A DNA stretch of 64,000 bases from the NCBI GenBank assembly GCA_002839375.1, contig PGXY01000005.1:124001-188000 (forward strand), given 5' to 3'. The notes under the pieces are model-generated. The model was given only the letters and a program-made list of their open reading frames with translations, was not told the DNA's origin and ran no database searches. Below, one piece after another: positions 53,147-60,993 of the stretch. How positions within the stretch are numbered: the stretch's first letter is position 1; every line of letters begins with the position of its first letter. The stretch is from Spirochaetae bacterium HGW-Spirochaetae-1. Its GTDB lineage: Bacteria; Spirochaetota; UBA4802; UBA5550. The position numbers were made by a program, and so were the translations under genes.

Positions 53147-53404
53147 ATGAGCAAAGAGGAACTTGAAGGCGCGATTTATGAGACCATTGAATATCTGACC
53201 AAATACGAACTTTCCCCCACGGCGCAAAAGCTCATTCGATTTTATTTCAATGAATCCACGGGCGATTCTTCGTACCTCCGGGCCCTGGACGCCATTGAAA
53301 GATACTTTCCCGAAAGCCTGCCTCCCGTGGAGGAACAGTCGCCGCGCCTGCAGAAACTTCTGGAAACCCTGAAGCTCGAAGCGGACCGCTGGGACCTGGA
53401 ATAG
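53147..53404 (+). CDS. Hypothetical protein, 85 aa
   Basis: A small acidic helical protein (ELEGAIYETIEYLTKYELSPTAQKLIRFYF, then PRLQKLLETLKLEADRWD). GAGGG lies 7 nt before the ATG. It follows the AraC gene by 79 bp in the same direction and might be cotranscribed. No family is recognised. Confidence 0.65.
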   Translation: MSKEELEGAIYETIEYLTKYELSPTAQKLIRFYFNESTGDSSYLRALDAIERYFPESLPPVEEQSPRLQKLLETLKLEADRWDLE

Positions 53405-53411
53405 TGAGGCA

Positions 53412-54209
53412 TTAGAGGGGTCTTTTCATGGGCGCCGTAACGGGAGCCATGGCGGTCCTGTTATATTTATCCAGCACAGTGCACAGATGCGGCCTCACCA
53501 CTTCGTTTGCTATCCAGAACTCTTCTTCCTTTGATGGATTCATATCATAATAATCATTGAGATACACGGGCTTTCCGAATTCCACGATGCACTTGAAAGG
53601 GAGCGTAAAAGGAAGGCAAATGAGATCATCGGGCCTGTTTTCATGGGGAATTACTTTCATGATAGGGTTTGCCTTGTCGAATCCCACCATGGCTGCGGGA
53701 ACAATGGGCACCCGATACCGTAAGGCCATGCGGACAACGCCGGGATAGAACATGCCCAGGACATGGCGGTCCCGGTAGTGCGGAACATTTCCCTCGGGAA
53801 AAATAGCCACAATACCCGGATACTTTCCCCCGCCCGGCGCCAGGAAAGGATCAAGGTATTCATAGTTCAGGCCCGTACCGGTCCATACCGGCATGCCCCA
53901 ACCCACGTACCAGCGGCCCCAACCACTGTTGATGAAATGCCAGCTGTCGATGATCATGGGTGTTATCTCCCGTACGGGATGGCTGAAATGACTTACGGCC
54001 AGGAGATCCAGGTCGTAGCCTCCGGAATGATTGGGAGCGATGATGACAGGTCCTGCCGGAATATTCTCCGCCCCCCTCACTTCAAGGCGGTGATATATCC
54101 TGAAATACCATTCAAAAAATTTTTTCTTCCGCCGGTTATAGGTCCTGAATTTTTCATGATATTCCTGCGAGACCTTTTCATACTCCGCGTAGGGCATCAT
54201 CTCACGCAT
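53412..54209 (-). CDS. PlsC-type lysophospholipid acyltransferase
   Basis: A 265-residue enzyme with HX4D as NHSGGYD (H61-D66) and an FPEGNVPHYR phosphate-binding motif (about 143). It lacks strong membrane helices. Its ATG is 6 bp after the thioesterase stop and GTGAGG precedes it, so the two form an operon. It may act with the thioesterase in acyl-lipid turnover; the acyl donor is unknown. Confidence 0.88.
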   Translation of the reverse strand: MREMMPYAEYEKVSQEYHEKFRTYNRRKKKFFEWYFRIYHRLEVRGAENIPAGPVIIAPNHSGGYDLDLLAVSHFSHPVREITPMIIDSWHFINSGWGRWYVGWGMPVWTGTGLNYEYLDPFLAPGGGKYPGIVAIFPEGNVPHYRDRHVLGMFYPGVVRMALRYRVPIVPAAMVGFDKANPIMKVIPHENRPDDLICLPFTLPFKCIVEFGKPVYLNDYYDMNPSKEEEFWIANEVVRPHLCTVLDKYNRTAMAPVTAPMKRPL

Positions 54210-54215
54210 AGGTCC

Positions 54216-54686
54216 TCACTTCCTGATCATGGTATCGGGTATTTTGACCGCCACGACCTCGCCACGGACGCATTCCTGCCCGTCAACGGACAGGCTTGTG
54301 GCAATAACCACCTTCCGTCCCTTTATTTCCGTTATAGCTGAACGCAGCACCAGGGGTTTATCCAGGGGCGTGGGCAGGATATAATCAACTTTAAGTGAAG
54401 CCGTCACAAAGCGCAGGGGCGGATCGGTGTCCATGGCCCGCCCTTCATTTCTGTATGCGGCGGCAGCGGCTGTGGCCGTACTGTGGCAGTCGATCACCGA
54501 CGCGATGAGGCCGCCGTAGACAAAACCGGGAAATGATGTGTGGTACGGCTTCGGCTGGAACGTACACAGGCTTTCATCGCCGTCCCAGTAGCTTTTTATG
54601 CGCAAACCATGCTCATTCAGGACACCGCAGCCGTAGCAGTGGCTGAAGTGTTCCGGGTAATATTCCTGAAAAGCCTTTTCCGTCAT
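54216..54686 (-). CDS. PaaI-like hotdog thioesterase
   Basis: A 156-residue single hotdog domain. The HGG-type region is VYGGLIASVIDCHSTATAAAAAY (about 57-79), with an Asp that can act as the general base. The strands PPLRFVTASLKVDYILPTPL and GRKVVIATSLSVDGQECVRGE match the PaaI/YbgC-like fold. It likely hydrolyses an acyl-CoA. The first ~25 residues carry an HCYGCG motif often found in this family. GGGAG precedes the ATG. Confidence 0.87.
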   Translation of the reverse strand: MTEKAFQEYYPEHFSHCYGCGVLNEHGLRIKSYWDGDESLCTFQPKPYHTSFPGFVYGGLIASVIDCHSTATAAAAAYRNEGRAMDTDPPLRFVTASLKVDYILPTPLDKPLVLRSAITEIKGRKVVIATSLSVDGQECVRGEVVAVKIPDTMIRK

Positions 54687-54732
54687 GTCTTTCTCCCTGC
54701 ATGCAGAGTTACAATAACCTCCGCGACTCCCG

Positions 54733-55362
54733 TCAATTATAGGTGGCTGTCACGGACAATCCGCCGTAGAGGCCCGACATCTCATTGTCATTGCTCTTGC
54801 GTTTCATTGTGGTAAAGCGCCCGACGATGGCTACACCGACTCCCCAGTTATCACTGGCCCACCATTCCTTGCCGAAGGACATGCTCAGGCCCAGGCCGTA
54901 TTTGCCGCTGCTGGTGTTGTTATCAATTTCCATGGTTGATTTAACGATCCCCATCGATGCCGAGGCATATATATTCACGGGCATGAAGTAATAGGTAGCG
55001 CCGGCCCCGATCCCGATGGTGTTAACCCACGCCTTGTCAGTCGCATAAGATCCCCCACCGAGCTTTACACCGGCATCGGGCATGAAACAGGCGCTTATTT
55101 CGCCGAAGAGAATCAGGTTGCTCCACACGGTATTCCCGAGCTGGAGAACAATGTCGCCGCTGAAACCGGTAAACACCATGTCCTTCCCGGAGAGATAATC
55201 CTCGCAGGTAAATTTCTGATAACCGGCCCCCAACATGAACCGTGCCATGTAGCCGTCATGCACGCGGGGCTGGCTCGATTCCTCGTCCTGGGCGAAACAT
55301 TCTGCGGAAAGCAAAAGGACCAGAATTATAAGCGCCCCCTTGAATACAGGTTTTACTCTCAT
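54733..55362 (-). CDS. Outer-membrane beta-barrel protein, paralogue 1
   Basis: The ATG at 55362 follows AAAAGGTG; a GTG at 55374 is the only upstream alternative. The 209-residue product has a signal peptide and a series of short amphipathic strands (GYMARFMLGAGYQKF, NLILFGEISACF, IGAGATYYFMPVNIYASASMGI, GLSMSFGKEWWASDNWGVGVAIVG) ending TATYN. The pattern and terminal aromatic-containing strand suit an 8- or 10-strand barrel. It is paralogous to the next gene. Confidence 0.85.
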   Translation of the reverse strand: MRVKPVFKGALIILVLLLSAECFAQDEESSQPRVHDGYMARFMLGAGYQKFTCEDYLSGKDMVFTGFSGDIVLQLGNTVWSNLILFGEISACFMPDAGVKLGGGSYATDKAWVNTIGIGAGATYYFMPVNIYASASMGIVKSTMEIDNNTSSGKYGLGLSMSFGKEWWASDNWGVGVAIVGRFTTMKRKSNDNEMSGLYGGLSVTATYN

Positions 55363-55589
55363 ATGATTTTGCACCTTTTATATATTTATTATTATGAATA
55401 TTTTTCAGTCTGTCAGATAACTTTGATAACCGACGCGACAAGATCGCTGTAGAAAAAAACCGTGGTAGTCCGTATAGAAAATAAAGTCTTATTAGACCTG
55501 ACCTATTTCATAGACCAGCCTTACAGGATGCCGCTGAAAAGATCAATACAATTTTAGTCATTCTTTCTTTGTATCCGCTCTGCTCACTA

Positions 55590-55624
55590 TAAAAGAAAAG
55601 GAATAATGCGCCCATTATCCCTTT
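55590..55624 (-). terminator. Terminator of the upstream barrel gene
   Basis: On the minus strand AAAGGGATAATG (55624-55613) and CATTATTCCTTT (55608-55597) form a 12-bp stem with one G-U pair and a 4-nt loop, followed by TCTTTT. It ends the transcript of the gene at 55648. Confidence 0.7.
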
Positions 55625-55647
55625 CATAAAATGCAATGTATATGTGA

Positions 55648-56274
55648 TCAGTTATAGGTCGCGGAAAATGCCAACCCGATATATATATTCGACATCTTGT
55701 TGTCGACACCCTTGTCTTTCATTCTTGAATAATTGCCCACGAGTGCGAGTCCAAGACCCCAGTTTTCCGAGACCCACCATTCTTTGCCGATTGCTACATT
55801 AGTCCCGAACCCTAATTCGCTGCTGCCGCTGCTTCCACTCACCTCGAGTGTTGCCCGTGTTGCCCCAAGCGAAAGGGAAAGGAAAAAATTAGAGGCAAAA
55901 TAATAGGAAAGACCTCCACCAAATCCCACTACTGAAACTTGCGTATCATTCGTGTCGTAGGAACTGCCACCCAGCTTCAGAGTGGGATCTGTCATGACAC
56001 AGCTGCTCAGTTCCCCGAATAGAATCAGGTCGTTGATAACGGCATAGCCGATCTGCATGGTAAAATTTCCCGCAGCCCCGGTAAATTTCATATCAGAACC
56101 GGGCACAAAGTCTTCATAGGTCAGGCTCTGATAGCCGACGCCAAGTTGAAACCTGAGATAAAAACCGTCATGCATATTGGTTCCATCGGATTCCATATCC
56201 TGGGCAAAAACAGCGCTGAAGCTGCAAACAATGATAGCTACTAGAAAGAATTTAAGCAAAGAGCTCCTTTTCAT
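55648..56274 (-). CDS. Outer-membrane beta-barrel protein, paralogue 2
   Basis: A 208-residue exported protein with a cleaved-looking signal (ending AVFAQD). It aligns along its whole length with the 54733-55362 gene: HDGFYLRFQLGVGYQ, NDLILFGELSSCVM, KLGGSSY, GKEWWVSENWGLGLALVG and a shared FSATYN end. Separate terminator and promoter suggest each copy has its own control. GGAGG lies 8 nt before the ATG. The barrel's cargo, if any, is unknown. Confidence 0.88.
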   Translation of the reverse strand: MKRSSLLKFFLVAIIVCSFSAVFAQDMESDGTNMHDGFYLRFQLGVGYQSLTYEDFVPGSDMKFTGAAGNFTMQIGYAVINDLILFGELSSCVMTDPTLKLGGSSYDTNDTQVSVVGFGGGLSYYFASNFFLSLSLGATRATLEVSGSSGSSELGFGTNVAIGKEWWVSENWGLGLALVGNYSRMKDKGVDNKMSNIYIGLAFSATYN

Positions 56275-56290
56275 AAAGATAAATCCTCCA

Positions 56291-56363
56291 TAAAGTGTTT
56301 TTATTTTTTCATATCTATTATTTTAGAGCTTTTTGTCAACACTTTAATCAATTGTCTAAAGTG
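56291..56363 (-). promoter_or_regulatory. Promoter and CACTTTA operator of paralogue 2
   Basis: On the minus strand TTGACA (56339-56334), 16-bp spacer and TAGATA (56317-56312) form a good promoter. Just upstream CACTTTA (56340-56346) and TAAAGTG (56357-56363) form an inverted repeat, and a third half-site lies at 56291-56297, 17 bp before the ATG. Confidence 0.5.
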
Positions 56364-56408
56364 CTGATTCTGATAAACCAGCAAACAGTTTTAATTTGAT
56401 CCATACCG

Positions 56409-59400
56409 TCAGAACACCCAGAAAAAGCGCCGCTTCACCTCACCCTTGTATTCGGTCTGCTTGTACAGTCCCTTCAGGATGGAAAACTTTTTAAATCCCG
56501 TTTCCTCCTCAGTCTCATAATCCCAGAGGATGCCCCAGAGCATACCCCGGGCATGGTATTTCCTCTCGGGTTTTTTCACCTCGTTCCACAGGGTTCCCAG
56601 GAGCCACATGCGCCGGTCGCTCCAGTACCGGGCCTCGTTGTTCCGGTAATAGAGAAGTCCCAGCAGGCCCATATCAAAGTCGCCATCCGTGCCTTTGCTG
56701 AGGTAGGATAGACCCGCTATGCTGATAAATTTCCATTGGTCCTCCTCTCCCCGGTAATACCAGAGGGGAAACACACTGTTGCTCTTAATGACTCCATTGC
56801 GCTTTGCCGTCACGAGAAACGTGCCGAGATCGAATTCATAGTCGGGCCTGTTCTTGTAATTGGTGTAGTCCATGAGAAGTCCCAGGAGCAGTTCCGAGTG
56901 GGTCACTTCGGGCCTGGTACGATACTGACCCATGCCGAAAAGGAAATCATAGGTGTTCTCCTCGTTTCTTTTCACGTACTCATGGTCGAAGAGGTACAGC
57001 AGGTTCTGGCGGGACCCGTACTCGGACCTGCGCCAGTAGGTACCCAGGAGAAATGTTTCTTTCTCCCGGGGACTGCGGATGAACCAGCCCAGGAGGGGCG
57101 GAATCACGAGATGGTTCTTGTAACCGGGAACCCATACATAGAGGGGCAGAACCATGGAATAGTCAAGAACGCCTGTTCCGGAGCGCTGCCAGTCCGCCAG
57201 GCCGAGTATGTTCACGTGCCGCGCTCCGTTATCATTCCGATGATAGAACAGGGGAAAGAGGAGCGTTCGCCGGTAGTTTTCATTTTTGGAATAGGTATGG
57301 TCCAGGAGAAACAGGGTATTCCAGTGCACCTTTTCATTGTCGCTGTAGCGATAATACAGGGGAAGGACGGGAAACCAGAAACGGGAGTAATACTTTTCAA
57401 CATCTCCGATCTTCTGCTTCTCCCGGTCGATATACCAGAGGGGATTCCAGTGAACGCTCCGGGCATAAGACATGTCCTTCTCCTCACCCGTGATGGTGCG
57501 CTGGAAATACAGGGGCATTAACCAGTGTCGGCGGTTTGCCACAGGCACATATCCCGCTTCACCCTTCACAGACATATACTGGTCTTCATGAAAGGTCCCC
57601 AGGGAGCCCAGGCCCCAGCCCAGGTAGAGCGATGAATCTTTTTTTTCATTATAGCGGTTATGAATGAACGTCCCTGCCAGGGCCGTGATCCGCCGCATTT
57701 CATGGTCGCGCCTATACGAATAAACCGGCAGCAGCCAGGTATTCGCTTCTTCAGGCGACTGGTAGCCCCGCATGAGCCCATATAACAGCCTGTATGACGA
57801 CTCCCCGCTCTTTTTGTCCTTTTCCGTTTCGTAGAGTCCGAAAAGAATGCTGTTCTTTATCCTCTCGTCTTCCCGCTTGCGGTAATAGCCCATGAGGAAA
57901 AAGCGGCTCATACTGGACGTAATGTTTTTAGTATTTTTTTCATTACTTCCTTCGGAGCGCTGGTACGAATCACGATAGAGAAAGGGAAGGCCCACAAGCA
58001 TGGATTCCCTTTCTTCCAGGCCCGATTTGACCGTGGTAGCGGTGTTCCGTGAATAATAGTAGAAGGGGAAAAACCAGTTATATCCATGTTCCCTGGTTCC
58101 GGAAAGAACCGGTGATCCCGGAACGGTCTTTTGGGAAGAACCTTTAACCGCGACACGCGGCCTGTCATAGGAATAATACTTCTCCGTCGTAAAGGACATG
58201 AGGGGAAGGAGCGGAATCTTCAGCGTTGAGTATTCGCTCCCCGTACCGGCTGTTTTTTTATGATAGAACAGGGGATTCAGGCTGCGCCGGTACTTCAGCT
58301 TACCCGTGTCCTCTCCATAGATCGACCGGTGATAAAAGAGCGGGCTGATATAGCGGCGCGTTCTATCGCCATCCTTCAACGTCTCGCGGTACCACACAAG
58401 GGGCATGACGCGCCACCCGCTTCGCACCGGCGAGTCATACCAGTTCACCAGGGGCCAGAGTATGCTTTTTTCGCTTCGTTTCTCCGTATCATCATATTCA
58501 TCCCAGAAAAGATTCAGGAGATATGCCCGGGCATAGGACTGCCCCTGTCTCTGGCTGCCGTAAAAGGGAAAGACCACAAGATAGCGGAGATTGTCAATGC
58601 TGTTGTTGTAATACATAAAAAGGGGCGGCACGACATAAATACGGTCATCACTCGCCTGGTCCCAGGTCAGCCAGGAAAGCGGTATGAGACGGACATGCCT
58701 CTTCGTGTCGCCCTTTTCAATGGCGAACCAGCCGAAGAGCAATTTCATGCCCCAGAAGGACTCGCTGTTCTCCCGGTCAAAAGTCTTTTTCTTATGCAGG
58801 GCCGCTTTATTGTCATTCGTGTCGACATTGGTCTCCCCTGTCACGACATCATCATAAGCGGCGGCAGGGGCGTCCTTCGTTTTAAAGGGATTGTCAATGG
58901 CCACCCGTGTGGAAATGCTGAATACATTGTATAGCCAGGAAAAATCCATATCCAGGTACCACTTGCCATGGTACTTTGCCGGGAAGATCGAGGGATTGAA
59001 AGGCCCCATGGTCATGCTGCGCGAGAATCCCGTGGCATTGAGATGAATCGAGTGGAACTTGGTTTCGTAGTTAATGGACAGGGGAAGAATAAAAGAACCG
59101 CTGCTCTCCTTCAGCTTCCAGCTGTAATATACAGGCAGGAAGTGACGGTAATACCGGTCCTTTTCTTTATCCTTCCATGAATAAAAGGGCCAGGACCAGA
59201 TGGTTCGCGATTCCTTTGACCAGCCGTGATAATGGAAAAGACCTGCGCTCCAGCCGTCATCTTCAGTGTTTTCGCCGGACCTGAAATAAAAAGGGACAAA
59301 GGCACGATAGCCGTCGCTGCCCCCGTAAAAGAATAAGGGTATCAGCCAGAAACGCTCCAGTTGCCCCTCATCGTCGCGCTTCCAGTCGGCGAGCCAGAGA

Positions 59401-60872
59401 AGGTTCCGGTGCGTTTCATCATCGTCATTACGTCCGCTGAAGTACAGGGGGATGATGGGAACCCAGAGGTATTTCCAGAGCAGTGTATCTTCAGATCCTG
59501 TCATTTCCGACTGTTTCCGGGCATAGCCGCCCAGGGGCGAAAGGATAATCAACCTGTCGGTGTGAAGGTCGTCCTTTTTGGATTTATAGGTGCTGGAATA
59601 CCATTCCTTTTTTCGCCAGGACATGAAGAGAGGCGGCAGCACGTGATGATAGGCCCGGTCTTCCACTTTTGATTCGGTTCGACCGCTGAAATAAAGAGGC
59701 GCAAGCACATGACGATATGAGCTTTCCGCATAATCTGATTTTTTCCGGCCGCTGAAAAAAAGCGGCGGCAGAACATAACGGTAGGAACTGCTCCCATAAG
59801 AATCTTTCTCCCAGCCGCTGAGATAGAGCGGCGGAATTATATGACGGTATCCATCGTCGCCCCCCTTTCCGAAATACAGCGGCGCGGCCCAGAAACGTTT
59901 ATTGACATTCCCCAAGTCACTGCCCCAGTCAAGGAGCCACAGTACATTGTAGTGAGAGCTCTTATCTTCGTCTCTGCTGCAGTAAAAGAGGGGAAGCAGG
60001 GGGAACCAGAAAGACGAAGCGGTGATGTCGCTCTTACCGTCCTTATGATACTGCCTGTCCCGCACTGATCCCCATAGGAGGGAATAGGAGTGTTCCCGCA
60101 TTTTCAGATCATTGCGTATCAGCTGCCCGTCGCTTCCTCTTTCACCGTGGTAGGATACGACACCTTCCCAGGTCATGTACAGAGGTGGCAGGATATGCCG
60201 GAATGACCCGCCATGGTTCTGTTTGCCGCTCATGTATAGCGGCGGCACGATATGGAGATAGGAATCCTGATCCAGACCCCGGTCGCGGGACCAGAACAAC
60301 AGCGGCATGAGCCAGAAGCGATCCAGGGTCTCATCACCGTTTTTCTTCCGCCACGAATAATCGAGCAGGCCGAGATAATTGCGGTGCCCGCCTTCCGGTC
60401 CCACATAGTGCCAGGTGAGCGGGACCAGGGGTGCCCACCAGGTGACCCTGCGGCGGACTTCTCCGCCTTCCCGCCATTCATGTATCACCGTTCCGTTCAG
60501 GGGTGTGATCCATTTTGTTTCAGGACCGTTTGTATGCTGATAAAGAAGGGGGGTGATATATCTTCTGCGGTTGTCAATTTTGCTGTGGATAGAATAATAA
60601 AAGGGGAAGAACCGGAACGACCGGTATCGCGGATAATCGGTCTTTCTGAAAAACCACAGGATCATGAGAGAATCATGGCCCTCCCATTCTTCCTTTTCAA
60701 CAAAGAAGGCGTTGATTGCGAACTTCTCCTCTTTTTCGCTGCCATAAATGCGGTGATCTTCTTCAAAGAGATCATCCCAGTCCTTTTTTTGCTCCTGGGC
60801 GGCCAGTCTCTGTACCGAGACGAGTGTGAAGAGTGAGCAGACAAGCAGACTCAGGCATAATATCCGTTTCAT
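56409..60872 (-). CDS. Giant exported aromatic repeat protein, 1487 aa
   Basis: A signal peptide (MKRILCLSLLVCSLFTLVS) is followed by ~1450 residues without conserved domains. About twenty copies of a proline-aromatic core (PPLYMSG, PLFFSG, PLYFSG, PLFYHR and similar) recur every 20-40 residues, often preceded by RH(I/V)LP or RFW and followed by charged, Asp/Lys/Ser-rich loops. Trp and Tyr are abundant. Alternating hydrophobic strands with polar loops suggest stacked beta-hairpins or a large outer-membrane or surface structure. The C-terminus ends in RRFFWVF, an aromatic-rich tail possibly related to barrel insertion. No family is recognised. Confidence 0.85.
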   Translation of the reverse strand: MKRILCLSLLVCSLFTLVSVQRLAAQEQKKDWDDLFEEDHRIYGSEKEEKFAINAFFVEKEEWEGHDSLMILWFFRKTDYPRYRSFRFFPFYYSIHSKIDNRRRYITPLLYQHTNGPETKWITPLNGTVIHEWREGGEVRRRVTWWAPLVPLTWHYVGPEGGHRNYLGLLDYSWRKKNGDETLDRFWLMPLLFWSRDRGLDQDSYLHIVPPLYMSGKQNHGGSFRHILPPLYMTWEGVVSYHGERGSDGQLIRNDLKMREHSYSLLWGSVRDRQYHKDGKSDITASSFWFPLLPLFYCSRDEDKSSHYNVLWLLDWGSDLGNVNKRFWAAPLYFGKGGDDGYRHIIPPLYLSGWEKDSYGSSSYRYVLPPLFFSGRKKSDYAESSYRHVLAPLYFSGRTESKVEDRAYHHVLPPLFMSWRKKEWYSSTYKSKKDDLHTDRLIILSPLGGYARKQSEMTGSEDTLLWKYLWVPIIPLYFSGRNDDDETHRNLLWLADWKRDDEGQLERFWLIPLFFYGGSDGYRAFVPFYFRSGENTEDDGWSAGLFHYHGWSKESRTIWSWPFYSWKDKEKDRYYRHFLPVYYSWKLKESSGSFILPLSINYETKFHSIHLNATGFSRSMTMGPFNPSIFPAKYHGKWYLDMDFSWLYNVFSISTRVAIDNPFKTKDAPAAAYDDVVTGETNVDTNDNKAALHKKKTFDRENSESFWGMKLLFGWFAIEKGDTKRHVRLIPLSWLTWDQASDDRIYVVPPLFMYYNNSIDNLRYLVVFPFYGSQRQGQSYARAYLLNLFWDEYDDTEKRSEKSILWPLVNWYDSPVRSGWRVMPLVWYRETLKDGDRTRRYISPLFYHRSIYGEDTGKLKYRRSLNPLFYHKKTAGTGSEYSTLKIPLLPLMSFTTEKYYSYDRPRVAVKGSSQKTVPGSPVLSGTREHGYNWFFPFYYYSRNTATTVKSGLEERESMLVGLPFLYRDSYQRSEGSNEKNTKNITSSMSRFFLMGYYRKREDERIKNSILFGLYETEKDKKSGESSYRLLYGLMRGYQSPEEANTWLLPVYSYRRDHEMRRITALAGTFIHNRYNEKKDSSLYLGWGLGSLGTFHEDQYMSVKGEAGYVPVANRRHWLMPLYFQRTITGEEKDMSYARSVHWNPLWYIDREKQKIGDVEKYYSRFWFPVLPLYYRYSDNEKVHWNTLFLLDHTYSKNENYRRTLLFPLFYHRNDNGARHVNILGLADWQRSGTGVLDYSMVLPLYVWVPGYKNHLVIPPLLGWFIRSPREKETFLLGTYWRRSEYGSRQNLLYLFDHEYVKRNEENTYDFLFGMGQYRTRPEVTHSELLLGLLMDYTNYKNRPDYEFDLGTFLVTAKRNGVIKSNSVFPLWYYRGEEDQWKFISIAGLSYLSKGTDGDFDMGLLGLLYYRNNEARYWSDRRMWLLGTLWNEVKKPERKYHARGMLWGILWDYETEEETGFKKFSILKGLYKQTEYKGEVKRRFFWVF

Positions 60873-60899
60873 GGTGACAGTATTCTTCCTTTTTTTATT

Positions 60900-60955
60900 T
60901 TGACAATCAGTGATGACCTGGATATACTATATCAGTCCTTTGCCGGATATATCAA
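60900..60955. promoter_or_regulatory. Overlapping divergent promoters
   Basis: Plus strand: TTGACA (60900-60905), 17 bp, TATACT (60923-60928). Minus strand: TTGATA (60955-60950), 18 bp, TATAGT (60931-60926). The two -10 hexamers overlap in the palindrome TATACTATA. The plus promoter drives the sensor pair; the minus promoter drives the giant repeat protein with a ~47-nt leader. Confidence 0.6.
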
Positions 60956-60993
60956 GCATTAGAGACTGGTTAGCCGAACTGAATATAATCACC

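Noticed and set aside
60910-60915. GTG/ATG as start of the sensor kinase
   Set aside because: They lie between the -35 and -10 of the plus-strand promoter, upstream of the expected transcript start.
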